Part shown: positions 6,878 through 13,794 of the stretch, one piece after another | Position numbering within the stretch: position 1 is the stretch's first letter | Layout: every line of letters starts with the position of its first letter | Assembly: GCA_025936735.1 (NCBI GenBank) | Contig: JAICSU010000008.1 | Location: 1 to 35,791, forward strand | Length of the DNA: 35,791 bases | Direction: 5' to 3' | Origin: Amnibacterium sp. | GTDB lineage: Bacteria; Actinomycetota; Actinomycetes; Actinomycetales; Microbacteriaceae | Notes under the pieces: generated by a model | Databases searched by the model: none | What the model saw: the letters and a program-made list of their open reading frames with translations, nothing else | Told to the model about the DNA's origin: nothing | Made by a program: the position numbers and the translations under genes

Positions 6878-8052
6878 TACTGAAACCCCTGGTCATCCGG
6901 GGGTTTTTCCTTTTCCGGCGGCACACCGCCCGGCTCTTCGAGGGGCCGTGCCCACATTTTGCCCACACCTGCAGCAGCCGCGTGGTCATCGAGCGCGGCT
7001 GCGACGCCGTCGAGGTCATCGTCGAAGAGGTCCGTGTAGACGTCGAGCGTCATGGCTGCCGACGCGTGGCCGAGCATCCGCTGGACCGCTTTGACGTTGG
7101 CGCCGGCGGCGATGGCAAGGCTCGCGGCCGTGTGGCGGAGGTCGTGCGGCGTGATACGGGGAAAATCGGGATCCTCGGCTCGGACGCGGGCAAGCGCCGG
7201 GTCGAACCAGCGATATCGGAAGTTGCTGCTCCGCAGGACGCCGCCATCCGCCCCGGCGAACACCAGATCGCCCGGTGCCTTTCCGGCGCAGCGTGCGCGG
7301 AGCAGCTCGCTCAGCAGCACGGGGTACGGCACCGAGCGACGCTCGTGGGTCTTCGGCGTCCCGAAGATCAGCGCTCCTCGCGGTTCGGTCACGGCTTCGG
7401 CCACCTCGAGTCGCCGGCGCCGGAGGTCGACTCGGCCTACTCGCAATGCCGCCATCTCGCCCCACCGAAGGCCGGTGTAGGCGAGGAACGCGATGACGTC
7501 CCCGTAGGGGCCGTGCTCGGCGGCGAGCCGCTCGACCTGCTGGTCATCGAGGTAGCCGTGGCGACGCTTGAGGATTCGTGGCAGGCGGACGTCGTCGCAC
7601 GGATTGCGGCTCAGGCGGCCGTCTCGAACGGCGAACTTCATCACCCCGAACAGCACGAGGTGGATCTGGCGCACTGTCGAGGGCGCGAGTTTGGCGGAGA
7701 GGCCGTTCACCCAGGTCTGGACATCGGAATGCCTCACCTCCGGCAGCCGGACGGCCGACCACCGCGGAAGCACGTGCTTGTCGAGCGAGTGACGGTACCC
7801 CGACCGCGTCGTGGGCTTCACCTGGAGCTGCGCCGCGTACCACTGCTCGGCCCACTCGCCCACGGTCACCCGGGATCGCGCCGGGTTGACCCAGTCGCCG
7901 CGGAGCTTGGCGACTTCGATTCCGGCGAGGAAGTCCTCCGCTTCGCGTTTGGTGCGGAACCCGCGTTTGTCGGTTTGGCGATGGTCCGGCGTCCGGTAGC
8001 GGACCCGCCAGCGGCGACCGGCTGTCGTGGAGTAATTCGAGACCGTGCCCAC
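6877..8052 (-). CDS. Tyrosine recombinase (phage-type integrase)
   Basis: This is a site-specific recombinase that integrates and probably excises the island at tRNA-Phe. Its 391 residues start with an arm-binding-like N-terminal segment (about 10-60), followed by a SAM-like core-binding domain (about 60-160) and the catalytic domain. The active-site set is visible: R196 in TGLRWGEMAALR, H303 and R306 in HDLRHTAAS, H329 in MLGHAS and nucleophile Y339 in LDVYTDLF. The start is GTG at 8052 with GGGAGG upstream. The stop lies on the base after tRNA-Phe. The last codons (PPDDQGFQ) are read from a transcription terminator hairpin on the opposite strand. All catalytic residues are intact, so it may be active. 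Confidence 0.94.
   Translation of the reverse strand: MGTVSNYSTTAGRRWRVRYRTPDHRQTDKRGFRTKREAEDFLAGIEVAKLRGDWVNPARSRVTVGEWAEQWYAAQLQVKPTTRSGYRHSLDKHVLPRWSAVRLPEVRHSDVQTWVNGLSAKLAPSTVRQIHLVLFGVMKFAVRDGRLSRNPCDDVRLPRILKRRHGYLDDQQVERLAAEHGPYGDVIAFLAYTGLRWGEMAALRVGRVDLRRRRLEVAEAVTEPRGALIFGTPKTHERRSVPYPVLLSELLRARCAGKAPGDLVFAGADGGVLRSSNFRYRWFDPALARVRAEDPDFPRITPHDLRHTAASLAIAAGANVKAVQRMLGHASAAMTLDVYTDLFDDDLDGVAAALDDHAAAAGVGKMWARPLEEPGGVPPEKEKPPDDQGFQ
6883..6908 (+). terminator. Intrinsic terminator for tRNA-Phe supplied by the island
   Basis: AAACCCCTGG at 6883-6892 pairs with CCGGGGGTTT at 6897-6906 (10 bp, TCAT loop), followed by a T run to 6908. It sits seven bases after tRNA-Phe and also encodes the C-terminus of the integrase on the other strand. 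It has the same architecture as the displaced native terminator at 17653-17680. Confidence 0.85.
6946..6968. repeat. Island-end direct repeat, left copy
   Basis: This 23-bp sequence is repeated exactly at 17477-17499 in the same orientation. It contains two copies of TGCCCACA separated by a short T run. It lies in the integrase 3' coding end, 69 bp from attL. Paired sites near both ends suggest integrase arm-type binding sites; the alternative is that the right copy is left over from a second integrase gene. Confidence 0.6.
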
Positions 8053-8150
8053 CCGTGCCTCCCGAGGATCACGGCCGTCCTACAGCGCGCCCCTGACACG
8101 GGTCGTCCCGAGGAGGCGGGCACCGCTCCACACTGGTCGGCTGCAGGCGA

Positions 8151-8438
8151 TCAGGGGAGCCGTTTGCCGATGCGGCGCAGCGCTCGGCCGAGGAATGGAA
8201 CGCGGTGCCATCCATGACGGACGACCCATCGTCGGAGCCGCCGAAGGGCTCGGCGGCCTCGCGCTGCGGCTCCGGTCCGCGATCTGTCCTCGATCTCGCC
8301 CGCCCACACATGCAACGAATGGGCGCACCGGGTGCAGACGGTGACCTCAGGATGATTGCCGAGATGCACCATCCGACCGGGATCGGCCGAGGTACCGCAG
8401 CACCAGCAGATGGGTTGCTCCGACACGGTGGTGGTCAT
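8151..8438 (-). CDS. Small CWCCG zinc-ribbon-like protein, island copy
   Basis: The function is not recognised. The 95-residue product has CWCCG near the N-terminus, DPGRM, then NHPEVTVCTRCAHSL, a four- or five-cysteine set that could bind zinc. An Arg-rich C-terminal half ends WVVRHGWHRVPFLGR and RLP. The start at 8438 gives the same N-terminal length as the clear paralogue at 28178-28474; the frame stays open to 8498. The basic C-terminus would suit nucleic acid or membrane-surface binding, which is only a guess. It sits between the integrase and the MerR module. Confidence 0.75.
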   Translation of the reverse strand: MTTTVSEQPICWCCGTSADPGRMVHLGNHPEVTVCTRCAHSLHVWAGEIEDRSRTGAAARGRRALRRLRRWVVRHGWHRVPFLGRALRRIGKRLP

Positions 8439-8506
8439 GGCGCCCAGTGTGACGTCGACGAGCCCGCTGCGCCACGGCGGGGCATCCGGCCGCGACACTG
8501 GGACGC

Positions 8507-8566
8507 GTGACCGCTGCCACCACCGTCTACGGCGTCGTGGTCCTCGTGTTCATGATGCTGATGTAG
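8507..8566 (+). pseudogene. Possible truncated small membrane protein
   Basis: A GTG-initiated frame encodes MTAATTVYGVVVLVFMMLM and then a TAG at 8564-8566, a short hydrophobic peptide. It looks like the N-terminus of the roughly 70-residue actinobacterial small membrane proteins that continue after MLM with YALE. Here it stops at the junction with the 3' end of the MerR gene. No ribosome binding site is obvious. It may be a remnant cut off by rearrangement or chance. Confidence 0.25.
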
Positions 8567-8969
8567 GCCCGGTGATGATCTGGCAGATGCCGTCACTCGT
8601 GCAATCGGTCGGGTTCATCCGCGCGCTCGCTTCGATCAGCCGCTCGAGCTCGACCTCGAGCCCCGCGAGCTGTTGCCGGTGTGCACGCACATCCGCGAGC
8701 TTGTCCACGAGGAGTTGGGTGACGTGACCGCACGGTCGCTGGTCGGCGTCGCGTAGTTCGAGGATGCTGCCGATCTCGGCGAGGGTCAGCCCGCGGGTCT
8801 GCGCCGACTGGATGAAACCGAGCCGGTCGACCGCGTCGTCGTCGTAGTACCGGTAGCCGTTCCCGAGGCGGTCGATGGGCTGCAGCAGGCCGAGGCGTTC
8901 GTAGAACCGGATGGTCTGCGGGGATACGCCGGCGACTTCGGCGAGGGTTCCGATCAGCACGGCGCCCAT
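8550..8969 (-). CDS. MerR-family metal- or thiol-responsive regulator
   Basis: This DNA-binding activator/repressor of the MerR family probably controls the divergent flavoprotein gene. The chosen start at 8969 gives 139 residues: winged helix with IGTLAEVAGVSPQTIRFYERLGLL (about 6-29), a dimerisation helix (about 80-115), and a C-terminal loop. Cys80 (RPCGHV), Cys123 and Cys129 (DCTSDGICQII) are in the places where MerR-type sensors hold metal ligands, though C123-C129 is closer together than the C117/C126 pair of Tn501 MerR. Upstream in-frame ATG at 8999 would put the operator inside the gene, so 8969 is preferred. The inducer cannot be read from the sequence. Confidence 0.88.
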   Translation of the reverse strand: MGAVLIGTLAEVAGVSPQTIRFYERLGLLQPIDRLGNGYRYYDDDAVDRLGFIQSAQTRGLTLAEIGSILELRDADQRPCGHVTQLLVDKLADVRAHRQQLAGLEVELERLIEASARMNPTDCTSDGICQIITGPTSAS

Positions 8970-8977
8970 CTCAGCAC

Positions 8978-9009
8978 TTGACCCTGCACCTCGCTGCAAG
9001 GTCTACGGT
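8978..9009 (+). promoter_or_regulatory. MerR-type promoter and operator
   Basis: TTGACC (8978-8983) and TACGGT (9004-9009) are 20 bp apart, the overlong spacer typical of MerR-activated promoters. Within it lies a dyad ACCCTGCA (8981-8988) / TGCAAGGT (8995-9002), matching at 7 of 8 pairs. It reads toward the flavoprotein gene and ends 12 bp from the regulator's start codon. Confidence 0.75.
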
Positions 9010-9052
9010 CCACGGACTGCTCCGGGACCGGAGCCTGAGAGGAGATCCCATC

Positions 9053-10405
9053 GTGCCTGACTCGCTGGATCTGTTGGTGATCGGCGCAGGGATGGCCGGC
9101 ACGGTCGCGGCGAACAAGGCGGGCGCCAAGGGCTGGCGGGTCGCCATCGTTGACGCGCTTCCGTATGGCGGAACGTGCGCGTTGCGGGGCTGTGATCCGA
9201 AGAAGATCCTCCGTCGCGGCGCCGAGGTCGTCGAGGCGGCTCGGCTGATGCAGGGCAAGGGCATCGACCCCGGGACGCTGCACGTCGATTGGCGTGACCT
9301 CATGGCGCACAAGCGCGGCTTCACCGACGGCATCCCGCAGAGTATGGAGCGTGAGCTGCAGGGCAACCACGTCGCCTGCCTGCATGGCGAGGCCCGGTTC
9401 ACGGGGCCTCGCCAGGTCGAGGTCGACGGCATCGGATACGAGACCGAGCACGTACTCATCGCGACCGGCGCGCGACCTCGCCCGCTCGGCTTCCCAGGCA
9501 GCGAGCATCTCGTCGACAGCACACAGTTCCTGGAGCTCGAGTCCCTCCCGCAGCGGATCGTGTTCGTCGGAGGCGGCTACATCGCGTTCGAGTTCGCGCA
9601 CATCGCCGCCCACGCGGGCGCGCACTGCGTGATCGTCGACCGCGGCGAGCGACCCCTGCGCCAGTTCGACCCCGACCTCGTCGAACTCCTGGTCGACCGC
9701 ACTCGGCGTGACGGCATCAACGTACGGCGAGGGACCGAGGTGGCGGGAGTCGAGCGCGTCGGCTCCGAGTACCGGGTGACCCTGAACCGAGATGGGGAGC
9801 GTTCAGTGCTCACCGCCGATCTGGTCGTCCACGCCGCGGGCCGGGAGCCGGACCTGGAGCGCCTGCGCCTCGACGCCGCCGACATCGCTGCCGGGCCGGA
9901 CGGGGTGCAGGTCTCCCAGCACCTGCAGAGCACCACCAACCCGGCCGTCTACGCCGCCGGCGACGCCGCCCAGACACCAGCCGCGCGACTCACGCCGGTC
10001 GCGGTGATCGAGGGGAAGGTCGCCGCCTCGAACATGCTCAAAGGCACCCGAACCGTCCCCGACTACACCGGTGTACCCAGCACGGTGTTCACCCTTCCCG
10101 AGCTCAATCGCGTCGGACTGCTCGAGCACGAGGCTCGGGACCGTGGCATCGACATCGACGTCCGCTACACCGACACCCGCGGCTGGTACTCCAACTACCG
10201 GATCGGCGAGACGACCGGAGCCGCGAAGATCCTCGTCGGTCGACGTACCGATCTGGTCGTCGGCGCACACCTGCTCGGGCACCACTACTCGGAACTCATC
10301 AACACCTTCGGGCTCGCTATCAAAGTCGGCCTTACGACAGCCCAACTGCGATCCGCCGTCGCCACCTACCCCTCGATCGGATCCGACCTCAGTTCACTCC
10401 TCTGA
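9053..10405 (+). CDS. FAD/NAD(P)-dependent disulfide-reductase-family oxidoreductase (mercuric-reductase-like)
   Basis: This member of the class I pyridine nucleotide-disulfide oxidoreductases has 450 residues. An N-terminal FAD fold opens with LLVIGAGMAG and carries the redox pair GGTCALRGC, followed by an NAD(P) fold (VFVGGGYIAFEFA), a second FAD segment (VYAAGDAA) and the dimerisation domain. The C-terminus reads TYPSIGSDL where glutathione and mercuric reductases have an HPT motif, so the usual acid-base histidine is absent. There is no heavy-metal domain and no C-terminal cysteine pair, so it is not a canonical MerA. Start GTG at 9053 has GGAGA seven bases upstream. It is divergent from the MerR gene and preceded by a MerR-type promoter. 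Substrate unknown; thiol, quinone or metalloid reduction are possible. Confidence 0.88.
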   Translation: MPDSLDLLVIGAGMAGTVAANKAGAKGWRVAIVDALPYGGTCALRGCDPKKILRRGAEVVEAARLMQGKGIDPGTLHVDWRDLMAHKRGFTDGIPQSMERELQGNHVACLHGEARFTGPRQVEVDGIGYETEHVLIATGARPRPLGFPGSEHLVDSTQFLELESLPQRIVFVGGGYIAFEFAHIAAHAGAHCVIVDRGERPLRQFDPDLVELLVDRTRRDGINVRRGTEVAGVERVGSEYRVTLNRDGERSVLTADLVVHAAGREPDLERLRLDAADIAAGPDGVQVSQHLQSTTNPAVYAAGDAAQTPAARLTPVAVIEGKVAASNMLKGTRTVPDYTGVPSTVFTLPELNRVGLLEHEARDRGIDIDVRYTDTRGWYSNYRIGETTGAAKILVGRRTDLVVGAHLLGHHYSELINTFGLAIKVGLTTAQLRSAVATYPSIGSDLSSLL

Positions 10406-10432
10406 CACCAGCCGCTCGATCACATAAACCGC

Positions 10433-10563
10433 ACTTTCCGCCACTCCCCCGCTTCTGTTTTCTCTACCGTCTCCCGCCCCCATCACTTCGAGTTCTACTA
10501 CCACCGTTTCCCCGCACGCTTTCCGCTCTTCTTTTCATTTCCTCCCATTCCACAGCACTTCTT
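10433..10563. other. Strongly pyrimidine-biased tract in a gene-free stretch
   Basis: The plus strand is about four-fifths C and T by hand count. It has runs such as CTTCTGTTTTCTCT and CTTTCCGCTCTTCTTTTC, and no credible ORF. It follows the flavoprotein stop and leads straight into the long hairpin at 10564. Such strand asymmetry is unlike everything else in the window. The rest of the 390-bp gap (10686-10795) holds only a small hairpin at 10707-10729, a possible end for the convergent acetyltransferase transcript. Confidence 0.7.
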
Positions 10564-10685
10564 CTTGTCCTGTCCTGGCCTGCCTCCTGCACTTCCGAAC
10601 CACCCACTGCACAGCATCTTTTGCGCTGTGCTGCGGGTGGTTCGGAAGCAGCGCCAGCTGAGGAGGCAGGCCAGGACAGGGCAAG
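10564..10685. repeat. Long imperfect inverted repeat (122-nt hairpin)
   Basis: The outer arm 10564-10588 pairs with 10661-10685 (24 of 25). The inner arm 10592-10615 pairs with 10625-10648 (22 of 24), with an asymmetric internal bulge (3 versus 12 nt) and a 9-nt loop ATCTTTTGC. It lies between convergent genes and could terminate both, be the folded core of an RNA, or be a miniature element. No target duplication was seen at its edges. Confidence 0.85.
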
Positions 10686-10795
10686 ACGCTGGAAACCCGT
10701 CGCTGACCCCATCGTCCTCAACGACGGGGCAAACGACGGCGGTAACGACCGGTCTTGCCGGCGCCCCACACCAACTGACGACGACGTTCGTGTCG

Positions 10796-11308
10796 CTAAG
10801 GCTCGACGACGGGACTGCGACGTTCGACGAGGAGGGTGTCCCGGAATCGTCCGAGGTAGGGCCCGTAGGTCATTCTGGCGATGCGCTCTCTGGTTCCGAC
10901 GAGTCGAAATCCAGCCACTTCGTGCAAGGCGAGGGTTGCCTCGTTCTCGGGAAAGATCGACGACTGGATCGTCCAGATCCCCGCCGCCTCGCTCGAGCGC
11001 ACCAGTTCATCGAGCAGACAGCGGCCGACGCCGACTCGTCTCGCACGGGCCGCGACGTAGACGGAGTGCTCGACGACCCCGCGATAGACGGCCCTGCTCG
11101 AGGTGGGCGAGACCGCGATCCAGCCGATCACCGCCCCTGATTCGTCCACCGCCACGAATCGGTGGTCGGGGAGCTTGCCCCGATCGAAGTCCTCCCACGA
11201 CGGCGGCTTCGCCTCGAACGTCGCGTTACCGGTGGCGATGCCCTCGGCGTAGATCTCCCGCACGGACGACCAGTCCTCAGCCGTCAGAGAACGAACCGTG
11301 ACCGCCAT
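10796..11308 (-). CDS. GNAT acetyltransferase, phosphinothricin/arsinothricin type (ArsN-like)
   Basis: This 170-residue N-acetyltransferase resembles the Pat/Bar family: the N-terminal RSLTAEDWSSVREIYAEGIATGNATFE is the family's substrate-side signature, and the acetyl-CoA loop is at about 88-98 (ARARRVGVGRCLL). ArsN1 members of this family acetylate the arsenical antibiotic arsinothricin. Here the gene is one base downstream of a flavoprotein that faces arsR, which favours an ArsN role, while phosphinothricin or other amine substrates remain possible. Start ATG at 11306-11308 follows the neighbour's TGA, so the two are one transcription unit. Confidence 0.85.
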   Translation of the reverse strand: MAVTVRSLTAEDWSSVREIYAEGIATGNATFEAKPPSWEDFDRGKLPDHRFVAVDESGAVIGWIAVSPTSSRAVYRGVVEHSVYVAARARRVGVGRCLLDELVRSSEAAGIWTIQSSIFPENEATLALHEVAGFRLVGTRERIARMTYGPYLGRFRDTLLVERRSPVVEP

Positions 11309-11309
11309 C

Positions 11310-12692
11310 TCAGCAGCCGCCGCCTCGACTCGGAGCGACGGTCAGGAGCTGGAGCGGCCGACGAGTGGGAGCGGACGTCGACGCGGTGCTGCAGCAGGCG
11401 CTGCCCTCGCCGCCCGAGCAGACGCCGGTCTCCGGCAGCGTCAGCTGCACGCGTCGTGCGGCATCGTGGTCGCCCGCGAGCTCGTCGGCGATGGAGCGGA
11501 TCTGCTCGTAGCCGGTGAGCAGCAGGAAGGTCGGTGCTCGTCCGTAGCTCTTCATCCCGGCCACGAAGAAGTTCGGCTCCGGCTGGGCGAGTTCCGCGAC
11601 GCCGTGGGGCGGGACGGTGCCGCAGCTGTGCAGGTTCGGGTCGATGAGCGGCGCCAGCGCACGGGGCGCCTCGACGATGTCGTCGAGTGCCAGGCGGATC
11701 TCACGGAGCATGTCGAGGTCGGGCTTGAAGCCGGTGGCGCCGACGATCACGTCGGTCTCGATCGATACCGGTTCCCCGGCGCGTCGGCCGTCGACCCGGA
11801 CCGCGTCGCCATCCAGCTCGAGGCGGTCGACCTCGAAGGAGTCGAGCAGCTCGATCCGACCGTAGGCAACATGGGAGGCGACGCGGTCGCCGAGGGCTGC
11901 CCGGTCCTGGAGCTCGTCGTCGGCGCCGGTGTAGACGCGCTTGGGGCTGGCGTTGCGGATGCCCCACACGACCGTCGTGCCGGGCTCCTGCCGGGCGAGA
12001 TCGGCGAGGGCGATGAGGGTGTTGGCGGCGGAGTGGCCGGCGCCGAGCACGAGGGTGCGTTTGCCGGCGAAGCGCGCACGGTCGCGTCCGAGAACGTCGG
12101 GGAGGGCGTGGCTGAGGTGCGGCCGGAGCGCGTCGAGGTCGACGGGATCTAGGCCGGAGGCGAGAAGGCCGTTGGGGTTCCGATAGGTGCCGGAGGTGTC
12201 GATGACAGCACGGGCGAGCTCCTCCCGCACCTGCCCGTTCTGCTCGACGCGAAGAACGAACGGCGCGGCGGCCCGTCCGGTCGACCGAGTGCGGTCCATG
12301 CCCTGCCTGCTGACGGCGGAGACGTTGGACGCGTAGCGGATATGTGGGGCGAGCAGCGGCGTCGCGGCCAGCGGCTCGAGGTAGTCGGTGACCAAGTCGC
12401 GACCATAGGGCAGCGACTCCGGGTCGGGGCTGGACCACCCCTGGGCAGTCAGGAGCTCGCGGGCGGCCTCATCGGTCACGTAGCGCCACGGCGAGAAGAG
12501 CCGCGTGTGACCCCACAGGGCGATGGCGAACCCGGCGGAATCGCCGGCTTCGAAGACGACGAACGGCAGCCCCCGCCGGGTCAGGTGGGCCGCGGCCGCG
12601 AGCCCCACCGGGCCGGCGCCGATGATCGCGACCGGCAGCCCGGCAAGGCGGTCCTGTGCCGCCTCCGCTGGTGCGGACAGAGTGAGCGTCAT
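11310..12692 (-). CDS. FAD/NAD(P)-binding flavoprotein of the ars module (ArsO-like), Cys-rich tail
   Basis: This predicted flavin-dependent oxidoreductase or monooxygenase has 460 residues. The FAD Rossmann motif VAIIGAGPVGLAAAAHL is near the N-terminus, WGHTRLFSPWRYV follows, and a second nucleotide-binding motif LVLGAGHSAANT sits mid-protein, with a late VGATGFKPD segment. The C-terminus is unusual: a tail of about 45 residues has CSGGEGSACC and ends in GGGC, thiols that could bind As(III). The start at 12692 has AAGGAG upstream; the frame is open to 12716. It is divergent from arsR with both operators in between. The role in handling arsenite or organoarsenicals is inferred from the context. 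Confidence 0.8.
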   Translation of the reverse strand: MTLTLSAPAEAAQDRLAGLPVAIIGAGPVGLAAAAHLTRRGLPFVVFEAGDSAGFAIALWGHTRLFSPWRYVTDEAARELLTAQGWSSPDPESLPYGRDLVTDYLEPLAATPLLAPHIRYASNVSAVSRQGMDRTRSTGRAAAPFVLRVEQNGQVREELARAVIDTSGTYRNPNGLLASGLDPVDLDALRPHLSHALPDVLGRDRARFAGKRTLVLGAGHSAANTLIALADLARQEPGTTVVWGIRNASPKRVYTGADDELQDRAALGDRVASHVAYGRIELLDSFEVDRLELDGDAVRVDGRRAGEPVSIETDVIVGATGFKPDLDMLREIRLALDDIVEAPRALAPLIDPNLHSCGTVPPHGVAELAQPEPNFFVAGMKSYGRAPTFLLLTGYEQIRSIADELAGDHDAARRVQLTLPETGVCSGGEGSACCSTASTSAPTRRPLQLLTVAPSRGGGC

Positions 12693-12717
12693 GGGTTCTC
12701 CTTCAGGGCTGAGCAAT

Positions 12718-12768
12718 CATCGATCGCTATCGATAGATGCACCATACATCGATCAGTGTCGATCTATG
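12718..12768. promoter_or_regulatory. Two tandem ArsR operator sites
   Basis: Two 22-bp sites at 12718-12739 and 12747-12768 agree at 17 of 22 positions, sharing CATCGATC, a TCGAT core and a terminal ATG. Their starts are 29 bp apart, so bound repressors would sit on nearly the same helical face. They fill the short gap between the divergent flavoprotein and arsR genes and can control both directions. Confidence 0.75.
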
Positions 12769-12781
12769 CAACACTTGCGGG

Positions 12782-13129
12782 GTGACACCAGTCCTCGAGA
12801 TCACGACGAGCACGGAAGCGGCCTGCTGCACGCCGGACGCCGAGGGCATGGCCCCCGGTGCGGCGACGGATCTTGCCCGCACCTTGAAGGCGCTGGCGGA
12901 CCCGGCACGGCTGCGCCTCCTCTCCATCGTTGCGGCATCCGAGGGACAGGAGGCGTGCGTCTGCGACCTCACGAATCCGGTCGGGCTGTCTCAGGCCACG
13001 GTGTCGTACCACCTGAAGATGCTCACCGACGCGGGGTTCCTCACCCGGAGCAAGCGCGGCACCTGGGCCTACTACCGCCTCGTCCCGGAGGCGCTGGACG
13101 CGGCGGGGGCCGCGGTCTCGGCGCTCTGA
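12782..13129 (+). CDS. arsR: ArsR-family arsenite-responsive repressor
   Basis: This winged-helix repressor leaves DNA when As(III) or Sb(III) binds. From GTG at 12782 it is 115 residues: an N-terminal Cys15-Cys16 pair, then LARTLKALADPARLRLLSIV, the metal motif CVCDL (Cys59 and Cys61), and recognition helix SQATVSYHLKML. Cys15/Cys16 together with a helix cysteine is the arrangement known from Corynebacterium ArsR; this protein also keeps both cysteines of the enterobacterial CVC type. An ATG at 12737 is in frame but would place the operator inside the gene. No ribosome binding site precedes the GTG, so translation may be leaderless. arsC follows 56 bp later. Confidence 0.93.
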   Translation: MTPVLEITTSTEAACCTPDAEGMAPGAATDLARTLKALADPARLRLLSIVAASEGQEACVCDLTNPVGLSQATVSYHLKMLTDAGFLTRSKRGTWAYYRLVPEALDAAGAAVSAL

Positions 13130-13185
13130 CCAAACACGCACGCCCTACCCTGCCGATGACCGTCCCGACCGAACGAAGGAGCACC

Positions 13186-13593
13186 GTGGCGAAGCCGACC
13201 GTCCTGTTCGTCTGCATCCACAACGCCGGCCGATCGCAGATGGCGGCGGGCTACCTGCGGGCCCTCGCCGGCGATCGCGTCGAGGTGCTCTCGGGGGGCA
13301 GTGAGCCGACGGGTCAGATCAACCCGGTCGCGGTCCAGGTGATGGCCGAGGACGGCATCGACATCACCGGCGAGGCGCCGAAGGTGCTGACCACGGAGGC
13401 GGTCAAGGAGTCCGACGTCGTGATCACGATGGGCTGCGGGGACGCCTGCCCGATCTTCCCCGGGAAGCGGTACGAGGACTGGGAGCTCACGGATCCCGCG
13501 GGCCGTCCCGTCGACGAGGTGCGGCCCATCCGCGACGACATCAAGGCGCGGGTCGCCGCACTCCTCGAGGAGCTCGTCCCCGCTTCGCAGTAA
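13186..13593 (+). CDS. arsC: Arsenate reductase, low-molecular-weight phosphatase fold
   Basis: This enzyme reduces arsenate to arsenite in the cytoplasm. The 135-residue protein has the phosphatase P-loop CIHNAGRS with nucleophile Cys10 and Arg16, and the family segment MGCGDACPIFPGKRYEDWEL with Cys84 and Cys88. Thioredoxin-linked relatives use C10/C82/C89 as a relay; the different spacing here, in an actinobacterium, leaves open a mycothiol-linked mechanism. GTG at 13186 has AAGGAG five bases upstream. The long open frame before it overlaps arsR and is not coding. It lies directly after arsR; no arsenite pump follows. The 201 bp to the next gene hold no recognisable gene. Confidence 0.93.
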   Translation: MAKPTVLFVCIHNAGRSQMAAGYLRALAGDRVEVLSGGSEPTGQINPVAVQVMAEDGIDITGEAPKVLTTEAVKESDVVITMGCGDACPIFPGKRYEDWELTDPAGRPVDEVRPIRDDIKARVAALLEELVPASQ

Positions 13594-13794
13594 GCAGCGC
13601 GCGGTTCAACGATTGCAGTGTGCAGCGCCGTCTCTCAACCCTCGCAGGCCGTCGCCGCGCCGTCCATCGCCTAGCGCGTGGACGTGGGCGCACTACTCGT
13701 CAGAAGGCTCATCAGGGCGGACGTGGCCCTGTCCGAGCCAGAAGTGTAGGTTCGCGATTCCCGAAGGCTCCACGGCCGCCGAGCGAGGTGAGTC

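Noticed and set aside
8550-10405. Classical mercury-resistance operon
   Set aside because: The reductase lacks the MerA C-terminal cysteine pair and heavy-metal domain, the HPT motif is replaced, and no merB or merT is present.
12523-13185. Upstream open frame joined to arsC
   Set aside because: It overlaps the flavoprotein and arsR genes and has no family resemblance; GTG at 13186 with AAGGAG gives the normal ArsC length.
13594-13794. Possible gene between arsC and the dikinase
   Set aside because: Only very short frames occur, none with a credible start or known motif.
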